Source of the DNA: Bacteroidia bacterium
Lineage (GTDB): Bacteria > Bacteroidota > Bacteroidia > Flavobacteriales_E > Vicingaceae
Reading direction: 5' to 3'
Length of the DNA stretch: 64,000 nucleotides
NCBI GenBank assembly: GCA_030433355.1
Contig: JAUIMG010000014.1
Location: forward strand, 1 to 64,000
The notes beneath the pieces were generated by a model. It was not told the origin of the DNA, did not search any database, and saw nothing but the letters and a program-made list of their open reading frames with translations. Positions 33,965-42,690 of the stretch are shown here, one piece after another. Position 1 is the first letter of the stretch, and each line of letters begins with the position of its first letter. The translations under genes and the position numbers were made by a program.

Positions 33965-36074
33965 TCTTCTTGTATTTCAATCGCAGAGCGTTACCAACTA
34001 CAATTACATCTGAAAAGGCCATAGAAAGAGCAGCTATCATTGGACTTAAAAATCCCATGGCAGCAATAGGTATGGCGATTACATTATAGAAAAATGCCCA
34101 AAATAAGTTCTGTTTGATTGTAAGATAAGTATGCTTGCTAACTGCATGTGCTTTTGTTAAAGTAGAAAGACTATTATTTTTCAAAAGGATAATTTTAGCG
34201 CTTTGTATAGCAATCTGACTTGCATCAGCCATACTAATACCAACACTTGCCTTACTCAATACCGGAGCATCGTTAATACCATCTCCAATCATGGCGGTAA
34301 GATTTTGATTTTCCAGGTTCTCCAAATAGTTTAATTTGTCTTCGGGAGAAGCTTCAAATTCTATGGCGTCAAAACCTAACTCTATTCCCAATTTTTCTAC
34401 TTTATCTTTTTTATCTCCACTCAATAAATGGGTTTTTATGTCTTGATTTTTAAAGGCGAGAACAGTTTCTTTAGCATTTTTTCTAATGTCATCTTCAATA
34501 AGGAGGGAGGCAATAATTTGCTCATTCATTTTCAAGAATAAATCACTTTGCCTGCTTTCTTCCTTAGCTATCTCCAACCAATTTGCAGACCCAAACTGAT
34601 AGTGATTTCCTTCTAAATCATCTGCTTCTATTCCTTTTCCTTTAACCTCTTTTTGATTGATTAGTGGAATGGTTTTAGCATTGCGCTTTTTCATTTCTTT
34701 TTTTAGAGAAACTGCAATGGGGTGCGATGAAAATTGCTCTAAACTGTAAATTACTTGCTGAACCTTTTCTCTATCTTCCTCTTTTACATCAAAAGCACTT
34801 ATTCTAAATTGTCCATTGGTGATGGTCCCTGTTTTATCAAAAATAATATGCTTGATTTTAGAAAATTGTTCAACGGTTTGTCCGCCTTTTATTAGAATAC
34901 CTTCTTTAGCCGCTCGTCCAATGCCCACCATTACTGCTGTTGGAGTGGCTAATCCCATAGCACAGGGGCAAGAGATAACCAAAACCGCAATGGAATTCAT
35001 TAACGCTTGAGAAAAAGCTATTCCAATAGCGAAATACCAGACTGCAAAGGTTATGGCTGCAATACCAAGTACAACTGGAACAAAAATGGCACTTACTTTA
35101 TCTCCCAAACGTTGGATATCTGGTTGTTCCGATTGGGCTTGCTTTACCAAAGCAATAATCTTGGATAATACGGTTCCTTCTCCAACTTGCGTAACAATCA
35201 TTTGAAGAGCTCCTGTTTTTAAGATAGTTCCTCCAAAAAGTTGGTCATTTTGTTTCTTTGAAATAGAAATACTTTCTCCACTAATCATGCTTTCATCAGC
35301 TTTCCCATGGCCCAGACTAACTTTTCCATCCGTTGGGATGCTATCTCCTTCATTCACTTGAAGGCGGTCTCCAACTTTTAGCTCAGAAATTGGAATGTTC
35401 TGAATCTCACCGTTTTCTAATACCTTATTTGCGGTTTCACTTTGTAATTCATCTAAGTCTTTAAGCGCAGAGGTTGTTTTCTTCACCGATCTCTGTTCTA
35501 AAAGATTTCCTAAAAGCACTAGAGTTATTATTGTTGCTGCGGTTTCAAAAAAGAGATATTTACCAACTTCTGGACTATTGTAAAAAAGTATGCTACCGAC
35601 TAGACTATAAATAAATGCAGAACTGCTACCAATAAATATAAGCACATCCATATTTGCGATACCATTTTTAACGGAATGGTAAGCGCTTTTTCCAAAATGT
35701 AGGCTACCAATAATAAATGGAGGTAAACAAAGAACAAATTGGGTTAATGGTTGATGCAAAAAGTCCCATGGAATAAACATGGCAAAGAAAAGTGGGAAGG
35801 TGAAAATAAGACTGACAATAAACTTTTTTTCTAAGGTAAAAGACGACTGTTCGGAACCTTCTTTATCATCATTGATAACTCTGTAACCTAGGTTTTGAAT
35901 GGCATAGCTTATTTTTTCGTCCTTTAATTGAGGAACATTATCAAACTGAACTTCTCCGGTTGAAAAGTTAACATTTACCTTCTCTAAGCCCATGGATTTT
36001 AACTTTTTAGCAACTCCTTGGGCACAGTTGGTACAGGTCATACCTTCTACTTGCAATTCTTGCAGATTCGCCAT
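33957..36074 (-). CDS. copA: Copper-transporting P1B-type ATPase
   Basis: The 705-residue protein has an N-terminal heavy-metal-associated domain with CxxC (MTCTNC, C14 and C17), about eight membrane helices, the translocation motif SCPCAMGLATPTA, phosphorylation site DKTGT and hinge GDGINDAPVL. The CPC motif indicates Cu(+) specificity. It exports copper from the cytoplasm. A TACCTTTG box ends four bases before the ATG, so the transcript appears leaderless. It leads an operon with a methyltransferase and a CoA-transferase, an uncommon partnership. Length is normal. Confidence 0.95.
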   Translation of the reverse strand: MANLQELQVEGMTCTNCAQGVAKKLKSMGLEKVNVNFSTGEVQFDNVPQLKDEKISYAIQNLGYRVINDDKEGSEQSSFTLEKKFIVSLIFTFPLFFAMFIPWDFLHQPLTQFVLCLPPFIIGSLHFGKSAYHSVKNGIANMDVLIFIGSSSAFIYSLVGSILFYNSPEVGKYLFFETAATIITLVLLGNLLEQRSVKKTTSALKDLDELQSETANKVLENGEIQNIPISELKVGDRLQVNEGDSIPTDGKVSLGHGKADESMISGESISISKKQNDQLFGGTILKTGALQMIVTQVGEGTVLSKIIALVKQAQSEQPDIQRLGDKVSAIFVPVVLGIAAITFAVWYFAIGIAFSQALMNSIAVLVISCPCAMGLATPTAVMVGIGRAAKEGILIKGGQTVEQFSKIKHIIFDKTGTITNGQFRISAFDVKEEDREKVQQVIYSLEQFSSHPIAVSLKKEMKKRNAKTIPLINQKEVKGKGIEADDLEGNHYQFGSANWLEIAKEESRQSDLFLKMNEQIIASLLIEDDIRKNAKETVLAFKNQDIKTHLLSGDKKDKVEKLGIELGFDAIEFEASPEDKLNYLENLENQNLTAMIGDGINDAPVLSKASVGISMADASQIAIQSAKIILLKNNSLSTLTKAHAVSKHTYLTIKQNLFWAFFYNVIAIPIAAMGFLSPMIAALSMAFSDVIVVGNALRLKYKKID

Positions 36075-36078
36075 AATT

Positions 36079-36086
36079 CAAAGGTA
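36079..36086 (-). promoter_or_regulatory. -7 promoter box TACCTTTG for the copper ATPase operon
   Basis: An exact TAnnTTTG match on the minus strand ends four bases before the ATG, implying a leaderless mRNA. Confidence 0.6.
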
Positions 36087-36163
36087 AGAAAGGGTGGAGG
36101 ATTAAGAAGAAACATTAATTTAATTTTCTCCTTAAAAATAAAAGCTGTGAGATTATATATTTT

Positions 36164-36171
36164 TATATTTG
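36164..36171 (+). promoter_or_regulatory. -7 promoter box TATATTTG for tRNA-His
   Basis: An exact TAnnTTTG match 26 bases upstream of the tRNA 5' end, followed by GCACTCCT as at the rpmB promoter region. Confidence 0.6.
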
Positions 36172-36196
36172 CACTCCTCATTTAGAGGGAACCATG

Positions 36197-36270
36197 GTGG
36201 ATGTAGCTCAGTTGGTTAGAGCGCTGGTTTGTGGTGCCGGAAGTCGTGGGTTCGAGTCCCATCTTCCACC
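36197..36270 (+). tRNA. tRNA-His (GTG)
   Basis: The cloverleaf is complete. The acceptor stem GTGGATG pairs with CTTCCAC (one T-T mismatch). The anticodon stem CTGGT/GCCGG has loop TTGTGGT with anticodon GTG, and the T arm contains GGGTTCGAGTCCC. The base before the acceptor is G (36196) opposite C73, the G-1:C73 identity pair of histidine tRNAs. CCA is not encoded, so the CCA-adding enzyme at 56267-57685 must finish it. A promoter box and a terminator flank the gene. Confidence 0.97.
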
Positions 36271-36278
36271 CTGTATTT

Positions 36279-36310
36279 AAGCTCGATGCATAGCATCGGG
36301 CTTTTTTTTT
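36279..36310 (+). terminator. Terminator after tRNA-His
   Basis: GCTCGATG pairs with CATCGGGC (one G-T wobble), then a T run, eight bases after the tRNA 3' end. Confidence 0.88.
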
Positions 36311-36415
36311 AAGAAATAGGAAGAGAAGTTTATGCCAAGAGAAATTGAGGTAAGTTCCTAAAAGTAAAGGGTTTTAAAGATTTACTTCTAAAGAGAAATT
36401 AGCAGAAATTCTATT

Positions 36416-37180
36416 TTAATAAAATACCTTTCGAATTCCAATAAAAACAAAAACCATAAGAGTATAAGCAAAAAAGAAAGACAAAATATACTCTTTTAGA
36501 CCTAGCACTAGCAATAAGGAGATAAGAAGTAATTGAAATCCTAAACCGAAAATGGAAATACTACTCATTAACCAATTAGGTAATGTTTTACCTTTACTTG
36601 CATTGCTATCAAAGGCATAAATTGTTTTATCAAAAGCACCATAAAGCATTTTATACAAAGCAAACAGAAGATTAACATGCTTTTGATTTTCACCCATTAA
36701 GGCAATAGGAGTCTTATTTTCAAAAACTCTACTTGTAGTATCTCCATTAAAATTATTTCTTAAGATCACATAGTAATAATTGTAAAGAGTGCCTTGCAGT
36801 TGCAATCCTATAAAAGCACCAATACATATCCAAAAAGAGGAATTTGTTATGTACCAGATTGCCATAAAAATGAGTGCATTCAATATAATATCCGCAACAG
36901 AATCTAGATAACGTCCTATGTAGGAGGGTTTTTCATTTAGCCTTGCTAATTCTCCATCTGCGGCATCTAAAATGGACTTAAAAATTAGAAAAAATGCAGC
37001 TAGCCAATAATACCCTTGAATGATGCTGTAAATAGCAATTAGTCCGGATAAAATAAAACCTATAGTAACATGAATAGGAGTGAAGGAAGTATCTTTTAGT
37101 GAATTTGCGATGACTTTAGCTACAGGCCTTCCATAGTCTGAAAAGTCGAGAAATTTATGCTCTTTTGGAAGTTTGGACAT
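36416..37180 (-). CDS. CDP-alcohol phosphatidyltransferase family protein
   Basis: The 254-residue protein has about six membrane helices and the family signature DG-x2-AR-x8-G-x3-D-x3-D, spread over DAADGELARLNEKPSYIGRY and LDSVAD, with both final Asp conserved. The family condenses CDP-diacylglycerol or CDP-alcohols with a second alcohol to make phospholipids. It cannot be assigned to PgsA, PssA or a CDP-alcohol-specific type from sequence alone. It appears monocistronic. Confidence 0.9.
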   Translation of the reverse strand: MSKLPKEHKFLDFSDYGRPVAKVIANSLKDTSFTPIHVTIGFILSGLIAIYSIIQGYYWLAAFFLIFKSILDAADGELARLNEKPSYIGRYLDSVADIILNALIFMAIWYITNSSFWICIGAFIGLQLQGTLYNYYYVILRNNFNGDTTSRVFENKTPIALMGENQKHVNLLFALYKMLYGAFDKTIYAFDSNASKGKTLPNWLMSSISIFGLGFQLLLISLLLVLGLKEYILSFFFAYTLMVFVFIGIRKVFY

Positions 37181-37276
37181 TTAATGTCATAGAAAATGTA
37201 CTTGTGGAATATACCATGAGATGCTTGCGAAGTTAGGGCTAAAAAATAAAATGACTTTTAAACATTCGTATTTGTA

Positions 37277-38776
37277 CTATTTACGCTCATATTTCGCGGG
37301 CTTTCCTTTGGAAGAAGACAGTTGAATGAATTCGCGTAAATCATCATTCGATTTAATCAAATCTTCTTTTCTTAAGTACATCATATGTCCTGAGCGATAG
37401 CCCTTAAAACTCAAACGATCCTTCATCTTTCCGCTTGGGTCGATTTGTGATAAGGTGTATTTAGCGGCAAAATAGGTGGTAGCGCCATCGTAATAACCAG
37501 ATTGTGCCAGTACATGCAAATAGGGATTTTGTGCCATGGCAGAACGCAATCCCTCGCGCACATTGTCTCTAGAATAATCCCAAGGATGCACATCACCAAA
37601 AACATTGTATTTTACATCGGTTTCAAACTGTAATTCCTTTTTTATGTAATGGTTGATCGCAGGAGTGAAAGAGTGCAACCAGGAGCTCAATTCAGGATTG
37701 TAATCCGTTCTATTGCCAGCTTCAAATTTATCAATGCCTAAGTATCTAGAATCTAAACGACCAATAGTCTGTCCGCTTTCATCGCGAAGGAGTTCTTTCC
37801 AAAAGAAACTATTAGGAACACGCAGATGGTGTTGCAGTACAACTTCTTTGCTTAATGCGGAGTAGTAGGCAATCTTTTCTGCCACTGCTTCTTTTTCTTC
37901 CTCAGGAATCATAGCTCCTTTCGCCAAGGCCGGCATTAGGCTGTTTATGCTGTATGCTTCTACTTCTGGCAATATTTCTAATAAGTCTTTAGACTGCAAT
38001 TCTTCTGCTAAAAGTTGATGGTGCCAAGCAGTTGCGGTGAAATAGGGTAGGTAGAGTGCATCTCCAATTGGACTTCCTGTGCGTAGCACTTTATAGTCAG
38101 CAGGCGATACCATAATTACGCCATTCAGATACATCCATTGATTATCTTGAAGTTCAGCAGCTAGGCCCATCACTCTGGTACCACCATAGCTTTCCCCAAT
38201 AATATATTTTGGCGACTCCCAGCGACTGTTTCTTGTGACGAAGGTGTTCATCCATTCCGCCAAGTATTTTGCATCTGCATTGATACCGAAGAAGAGTTTC
38301 CTATCTGGCATTTTACCTTCCTCATTGGGTATCATTCTAGAATAGCCAGTATTAACAGGATCTATATAAACCAAATCTGCCACATCTAGAATGGAGTAGG
38401 GGTTACTTTTATAACCATATGGCTGTATGGGATAACCTTCTTCATCAATGTTGATAACCATAGGTCCGGTGTATGCCAAATGCATCCAAACAGATGCTGA
38501 GCCAGGCCCACCATTGAAGGAAAAAACAATTGGTCTTTGGGCAGCATCTTTTCCATTCGTTCGTTTGTAATACGTGTAAGAAAGAGTAGCTATAACTTGT
38601 CCATCTTTATCCCAAATGGGCTGCATGCCTGCAATAGCTTTATAGTTGACACTAGTACCTCCAATAGTGGTGGAGTGACTTGTTTCTATTATGGTGTCTA
38701 AAGGAGTTTTTAAATCTTGCGCATAAATACTGGAAACAAAAGCAATGGTAAAGCTAAGTAGGAATAGTTTTTTCAT
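37277..38776 (-). CDS. Exported S10-like serine carboxypeptidase
   Basis: The 499-residue protein has a signal peptide (SSIYAQ, about 20 residues). FSFNGGPGSASVW is the S10 oxyanion region, and the nucleophile is S196 in GESYGG. A C-terminal His lies in GYRSGHMMYL. Serine carboxypeptidases cleave C-terminal residues from peptides. Export suggests peptide scavenging in the periplasm or outside the cell. It is not in an operon. Confidence 0.92.
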   Translation of the reverse strand: MKKLFLLSFTIAFVSSIYAQDLKTPLDTIIETSHSTTIGGTSVNYKAIAGMQPIWDKDGQVIATLSYTYYKRTNGKDAAQRPIVFSFNGGPGSASVWMHLAYTGPMVINIDEEGYPIQPYGYKSNPYSILDVADLVYIDPVNTGYSRMIPNEEGKMPDRKLFFGINADAKYLAEWMNTFVTRNSRWESPKYIIGESYGGTRVMGLAAELQDNQWMYLNGVIMVSPADYKVLRTGSPIGDALYLPYFTATAWHHQLLAEELQSKDLLEILPEVEAYSINSLMPALAKGAMIPEEEKEAVAEKIAYYSALSKEVVLQHHLRVPNSFFWKELLRDESGQTIGRLDSRYLGIDKFEAGNRTDYNPELSSWLHSFTPAINHYIKKELQFETDVKYNVFGDVHPWDYSRDNVREGLRSAMAQNPYLHVLAQSGYYDGATTYFAAKYTLSQIDPSGKMKDRLSFKGYRSGHMMYLRKEDLIKSNDDLREFIQLSSSKGKPAKYERK

Positions 38777-39014
38777 AATATAAAATTGATAGCAATAAAG
38801 ATAACTAAGCTAAAAGATATTTAAGCTTTTTCAAGCAGCTTATCCCAATAAGAATTGCAAGCTCCTTTTTTATTGGATCAATTAAATAGGTCATCTATGT
38901 AAGTGTTTTCATTGTATTGTAATACTTTCTATCTAAAAAGGGTTTAGATTCATCAAATCCTTTGGAATACTTATAGCTTATTCGTAAATTATAAGTGGAA
39001 TAAAATCTATAAAA

Positions 39015-39224
39015 ATGAAAAGTATAAAAGAAGTAGAACAAAATATCATAAAAATTACCTCTAAAATTCACCAAGAGTTTCCTGAGTTGTCTGATTTTAT
39101 TAAAGAAATGCCTGAGAATAATTCGGAAGAGGAAGCACTGAATTTGGAAAACTTGGAAGAATATTACTTTTCTTTATTAGAACTTTTAAATCAATATAGA
39201 AAAAGTAGAAAGATTTCTTCATAG
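39015..39224 (+). CDS. Small acidic helical protein
   Basis: The 69-residue product is acidic and predicted all helical (EVEQNIIKITSKIHQEF, LENLEEYYFSLLELLNQYRK). I recognise no family. It sits upstream of the HPF-like gene. Upstream, ACTTATA (38969-38975) and TATAAGT (38990-38996) form an inverted repeat that may be an operator. Its length and position suggest a small stress-response factor, but that is inference. Confidence 0.5.
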   Translation: MKSIKEVEQNIIKITSKIHQEFPELSDFIKEMPENNSEEEALNLENLEEYYFSLLELLNQYRKSRKISS

Positions 39225-39239
39225 AGTATAATGTAAATA

Positions 39240-39323
39240 GTAGATAACAAATCTTTTGAAGATTTAGATCCTGCAGCTTTATACTTAAAAAATCCTAGTA
39301 ATTTCGACGAAGGTAAAGGCTGA
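39240..39323 (+). other. Possible micro-ORF of 27 codons, no standard start
   Basis: A frame reads DNKSFEDLDPAALYLKNP then SNFDEGKG and a stop, with protein-like composition and Asp/Phe/Gly pattern. It is preceded by a stop and ATA rather than ATG/GTG/TTG, so it lacks a standard start. It could be a decayed small gene, use ATA, or be chance. Confidence 0.3.
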
Positions 39324-39348
39324 AATTTTAATTAAAAAAAATAGAAGA

Positions 39349-39663
39349 ATGAAAATCCAATTTAATACAGACAAAACAATTCGTGGAAGTGAAAGAGATG
39401 AGCAGTATTTTACTTCTTTGATTGAAGAGGAACTTAAAAATTTTGAATCGCATATTACAAGAATAGAAGTGCATCTTTCTGATGAAAATGGAGAAAAAGA
39501 TGGGGTGAATGACATTAGGTGTTTACTAGAAACTAGATTAGAAGGTAGAAAACCCATAGCCGTTTCATCTCAAGCAGATACTGCTGAAATGGCAACTTCA
39601 GGAGCCATAGATAAACTTAAAGCCTCTTTAGATACCATTCTTGGGAAAATAAAAAACCATTAA
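39349..39663 (+). CDS. HPF/RaiA-like ribosome-associated protein
   Basis: The 104-residue protein has the HPF/YfiA beta-alpha fold: strand MKIQFNTDK, helix FTSLIEEELKNFESHI, strand RIEVHLSDENG, then an extended AIDKLKASLDTILGKI helix. These factors bind the small subunit and stabilise hibernating ribosomes in stationary phase. It lacks the C-terminal dimerisation tail of long HPF. A strong terminator follows at 39700-39743. Confidence 0.86.
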   Translation: MKIQFNTDKTIRGSERDEQYFTSLIEEELKNFESHITRIEVHLSDENGEKDGVNDIRCLLETRLEGRKPIAVSSQADTAEMATSGAIDKLKASLDTILGKIKNH

Positions 39664-39699
39664 ATAAATGCTTGCTTAATTAATTGGCAAATAGCCCTT

Positions 39700-39750
39700 A
39701 ACAGAAAGAGCAATATATCCTAGGATTTATTGCTCTTTCTGTTATTTCTT
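39700..39750 (+). terminator. Strong terminator after the HPF-like gene
   Basis: AACAGAAAGAGCAAT (39700-39714) pairs perfectly over 15 bases with its complement at 39729-39743, and a pyrimidine-rich run follows. It separates the HPF gene from the convergent tiny membrane gene. Confidence 0.85.
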
Positions 39751-39761
39751 TTTTAAAGGAA

Positions 39762-39917
39762 CTATAAAACTTTTTGACCTCTAATAAGGCGCAGTAAAAC
39801 TGCAACTATGGCAATTAGAAGAAGAATATGAATAAGGTTTCCTGCATGGAAACCAAAAAAACCTACCCCCCAAGAAATAAGTAAGACTATTGCTAAGATG
39901 TATAATAAATTGCTCAT
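39762..39917 (-). CDS. Lmo0937-type 51-aa membrane protein
   Basis: A 51-codon gene begins MSNLLYILAIVLLISWGVGF, has two short hydrophobic helices separated by HAGNLIH, and ends RLIRGQKVL. The pattern (WGxGFFxFHxGNLIHILL) matches the small lmo0937 membrane-protein family, widespread in bacteria and often induced by stress; its function is unknown. It precedes the coiled-coil lipoprotein gene in this cluster. Confidence 0.8.
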   Translation of the reverse strand: MSNLLYILAIVLLISWGVGFFGFHAGNLIHILLLIAIVAVLLRLIRGQKVL

Positions 39918-39932
39918 TTTGTTAATTTCTAA

Positions 39933-40373
39933 TTACATAACATTATTGTTTGACAAATCTTTTAATGCTTGTCCGAGTTCATCCATATCCTGGTTGAATT
40001 CAATTTTGAAAGATTCCCATTTATCACTGCTAAAATCACTGTAATTCTCCATTTTTTTATTCAGCAATTGATTTTTTTCTTCTAAGACATCAATGGAAGA
40101 ATCAAATTGGGTTTTAGCAGTTGCTTCTATGCTTTTTGATTTTTCTTTTAAGGCAAGAATGGTCTTTTTGTTTGCAGCAATTCTTTTATCCGATTCTGTT
40201 TTGAATTTTTTCAGATCCACTTCATAATGATCCATTGCTTGGTCTAGCTTTTTAGAGGTTTCTTCCATCTCCATTTTGGCCTGCTCTACTTTGCTAGTAC
40301 TCGTATTGCAGCTTGTTAAAATACTTCCTGCCATGAAAGCAGTAAGGACAAAAATTGGTATTGATTTTTTCAT
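39933..40373 (-). CDS. Coiled-coil lipoprotein
   Basis: I choose the Met at 40373 (MKKSIPIFVLTAFMAGSIL), as residues before it are not signal-like. The lipobox is LTSC. The mature part is one long charged coiled coil (KVEQAKMEMEETSKKLDQAM through KKMENY). It likely extends from a membrane into the periplasm as a spacer or structural protein. It lies 15 bases upstream of the Lmo0937-type gene on the same strand, so the two are probably co-transcribed. Confidence 0.75.
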   Translation of the reverse strand: MKKSIPIFVLTAFMAGSILTSCNTSTSKVEQAKMEMEETSKKLDQAMDHYEVDLKKFKTESDKRIAANKKTILALKEKSKSIEATAKTQFDSSIDVLEEKNQLLNKKMENYSDFSSDKWESFKIEFNQDMDELGQALKDLSNNNVM

Positions 40374-40507
40374 TGTTTTTAAGGTGTAATGGTGTATAAA
40401 CAAAGGTGAGATATAACAAAGCGCTTTACCTTACATATATACAACAATAGCTTACATGATTCACAGATGAGCGAAGCAGGTTTTTCCATAACAAGTTTTT
40501 ATTGCCA

Positions 40508-40669
40508 TCACTTTTTTTCTGATTCCTTTTTAAGTATTATCCCAATTAAAACCCCAAAAGAAACTCCAAGACTTATACATAATGCTATATTATCTGTTAA
40601 AACACCTACCGCACTTCCAATTGCTGCGCCAAAAGCGGAGCCTAAAACGATATATTTTTCCTTATTCAT
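40508..40669 (-). CDS. 53-aa glycine-zipper membrane protein
   Basis: A 53-codon gene starts MNKEKYIVLGSAFGAAIGSA, continues VGVLTDNIALCISLGVSFGVL, and ends LKKESEKK. GxxxGxxxG-like spacing in both hydrophobic stretches (GSAFGAAIGSAVG; SLGVSFGVLIG) marks a glycine-zipper type membrane protein. Function unknown; it fits the stress-type cluster of small membrane genes beside HPF. Confidence 0.7.
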   Translation of the reverse strand: MNKEKYIVLGSAFGAAIGSAVGVLTDNIALCISLGVSFGVLIGIILKKESEKK

Positions 40670-40808
40670 CCTTAATAGTTTATTTAAGTAAAGTCTTTTA
40701 TTTTTTTACAATTTAAAGATTAAAGCATAAATCTTCCTGTGTTATATGATTTTATCCTAAGACTAATTATCGACTAGTTAAATATCTCTTCGCTATTTAA
40801 TATATAGT

Positions 40809-41894
40809 CTAGTAATAATCAATTATCCGCTCAATCAAATAAATCGCTTTCCTTTTTTTATCAAGGTGAAGGCATTTTATCCAATGCTCTTTTTCATTAT
40901 AGGTGTATTCTAGTGTAATATTTTTTACAACTTTATTTCTTTTACTCATAGTGTATGCTTGTAATTCTCCCGTTTTATCGAATAGATAAGTGGATGTAGT
41001 TGAGCTAGGAGAGATCCATTGATTTGTATATGCAATTATTACTCCATCCTTATTTTTTTCTATTAGCTCTTTCCGAAATAATTTATTCTCATTAAAGTAC
41101 TCTATTGTTTCTATTAATCCCGAAGTAGAATAATGATGTTGTTCTGTGTGTGTAGAAATATAATTTTTAGAAGAAGAATTAGAGTGATTATTAAGGTTGA
41201 AGACTTTAATAATTCTATTTTCTTGATCATAATGATATGTATTCGTATGGAAAGTTGAATCTATTTTAGGTGGATATTTTTGAATGGATATTGTCAAAAA
41301 TTTTTCTTTTACCAATTTGTTTTGATTTTCATACAGTCTATAATAGTTATGCAATTCTGCTTTTAAAGCTTCAAATTTATTTTGTTGTACCGAGTCATTT
41401 CCTTGGATATAATAATTGTGATATTGTTTGTCGACTAAATATTGGGAAGAAAAGTAGGTGCCATCTAATTCATATGGCAAATTAGAATTTGAAGTTTTCA
41501 TTTTTACCGACTCAATATTTCCTTGGATATCATACTGGTATAAAATGCTCATACTATCCTTTGTGTTTTTTGATTTAGGATAAATAATCTTCTTAATTAT
41601 TCGATAGTTAGAATCGTAAATTGTAGAATCCTTTTGGAAAGAATTTTCTTTTTTTACGATTAGAGCCTCTTTATTGAAATATACTTTTGAGAAATTGTAT
41701 TGGATAGGATAAAAATCATAAAACACATTGGGCTTACTTTCAATTAGTCTATTTTTCTTCTGGTTTACTTTAAAAACTTTATAGTCCAAGCTTTTTACAG
41801 AATCAGATGGCTGAATGATTATTTTCACTTGGGCGCTAGAAAGTAGGCTGAGAAACAGAAAAGTTACTCCCAATATTAATCCAGAGATTTTCAT
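40809..41894 (-). CDS. Exported YD-repeat-like protein of unknown function
   Basis: The 361-residue protein has a signal peptide (LLSSAQ). The rest is beta-rich with motifs like YDIQGNIESV, HTNTYHYDQENRIIKVFNL, TSTYLFDKTGELQAYTMSKRNK and YNEKEHWIKCLHL, which resemble YD/RHS repeats but without a core or toxin end. It may be a surface-exposed wall protein. No close family is recognised. It is isolated, with no co-directional neighbour. Confidence 0.65.
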   Translation of the reverse strand: MKISGLILGVTFLFLSLLSSAQVKIIIQPSDSVKSLDYKVFKVNQKKNRLIESKPNVFYDFYPIQYNFSKVYFNKEALIVKKENSFQKDSTIYDSNYRIIKKIIYPKSKNTKDSMSILYQYDIQGNIESVKMKTSNSNLPYELDGTYFSSQYLVDKQYHNYYIQGNDSVQQNKFEALKAELHNYYRLYENQNKLVKEKFLTISIQKYPPKIDSTFHTNTYHYDQENRIIKVFNLNNHSNSSSKNYISTHTEQHHYSTSGLIETIEYFNENKLFRKELIEKNKDGVIIAYTNQWISPSSTTSTYLFDKTGELQAYTMSKRNKVVKNITLEYTYNEKEHWIKCLHLDKKRKAIYLIERIIDYY

Positions 41895-41987
41895 TTCTAA
41901 AATATGAAATTCAAAATGCCCATTTATTAGATGCCAAATGACATAGGGTTATCCCCAAAGGTAAAAACTTTAACGCTAGTGGTTTGG

Positions 41988-41999
41988 CTATGCGCATAG
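41988..41999. repeat. 12-bp palindrome near MarR gene
   Basis: CTATGCGCATAG is a perfect palindrome 48 bases from the MarR stop, next to TAACGCTAGTGGTTTGG. It resembles the boundary sequences of the repeat-enclosed modules (AACG followed by a palindrome) but has no matched partner that I can find. Confidence 0.5.
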
Positions 42000-42047
42000 T
42001 CCTGAAGTACATTGCTTGTAGGTTTTATTGTAACTCATTTTTATTCT

Positions 42048-42599
42048 TCAATTTATGAGTTTATCCATGATTCCACTAAATTGAATTCTCTCATTCAAGC
42101 TTAGCGGTTCAGAAAACTTTTTGAAAATAGTATCGATTTTCGGTTTTATGGTTTTCAATTCATTGGTTCCCTTATTTGTGATTTTGATTCTCTTCGCTCT
42201 TTTATCCTCCAAGTCTGGAAACTCTTCAATAAAGTTGTTTTTCAATAGTCGTTTGATAATTTCAATTCCAGTAGGTGCTTCAAGATTGTGCATTTCTACT
42301 ATTTCCATTTTTCTGAAGCTTTCTTGAATTTCCAAATGCAGTAAGAAGCTGTATTCATCAATTGAAGAAATAGTTGAATTTGATAAAATGCCTTTGGTCT
42401 GTTTTTTCAGTTCTTTATTCAAAAACATCAATTTATAAGCAAGAACCAATTTATCATGGGTTGAATCTTCGTCTTGGCTTTTAGCTGAAAACAGGGTATT
42501 GTTGAGCCAAATGGTAAAGTCTTCTACTTTTTCAGAGGAGTACTCTTGTTGATACACTTCCACAAGCTCTATTATTTTTTTGAGTAAGCTGTAATCCAT
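42048..42599 (-). CDS. MarR family transcriptional regulator
   Basis: The 183-residue protein has a winged helix-turn-helix region (LEAPTGIEIIKRLLKNNFIE, DLEDKRAKRIKITNKGTNEL) followed by a C-terminal dimerisation helix. It lies opposite the monooxygenase-like gene, sharing a 104-bp intergenic region with two inverted repeats (42612-42625 and 42658-42690) that overlap both promoters. This is the classic MarR layout, suggesting repression of the divergent gene and autoregulation, probably relieved by a small molecule. Confidence 0.88.
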   Translation of the reverse strand: MDYSLLKKIIELVEVYQQEYSSEKVEDFTIWLNNTLFSAKSQDEDSTHDKLVLAYKLMFLNKELKKQTKGILSNSTISSIDEYSFLLHLEIQESFRKMEIVEMHNLEAPTGIEIIKRLLKNNFIEEFPDLEDKRAKRIKITNKGTNELKTIKPKIDTIFKKFSEPLSLNERIQFSGIMDKLIN

Positions 42600-42611
42600 T
42601 TGATCAATTTA

Positions 42612-42632
42612 GTTCGAAGTTGAACAAATGTA
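42612..42632 (-). promoter_or_regulatory. MarR-gene promoter with overlapping inverted repeat
   Basis: The minus-strand -7 box TACATTTG (42632-42625) directly abuts the palindrome GTTC-N6-GAAC (42612-42625), which would cover the transcription start of the MarR gene. This indicates autoregulation. Confidence 0.55.
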
Positions 42633-42657
42633 AGTAAAAAACAATGTAAATGAAATA

Positions 42658-42690
42658 ATATACTATATTTGCATCAGAAACATAGTATAT
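42658..42690 (+). promoter_or_regulatory. Promoter and operator of the ABM-domain gene
   Basis: The -7 box TATATTTG (42664-42671) is enclosed by a 9-bp inverted repeat, ATATACTAT (42658-42666) and ATAGTATAT (42682-42690). The repeat spans the expected start site, so a bound regulator would block transcription. Confidence 0.6.
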
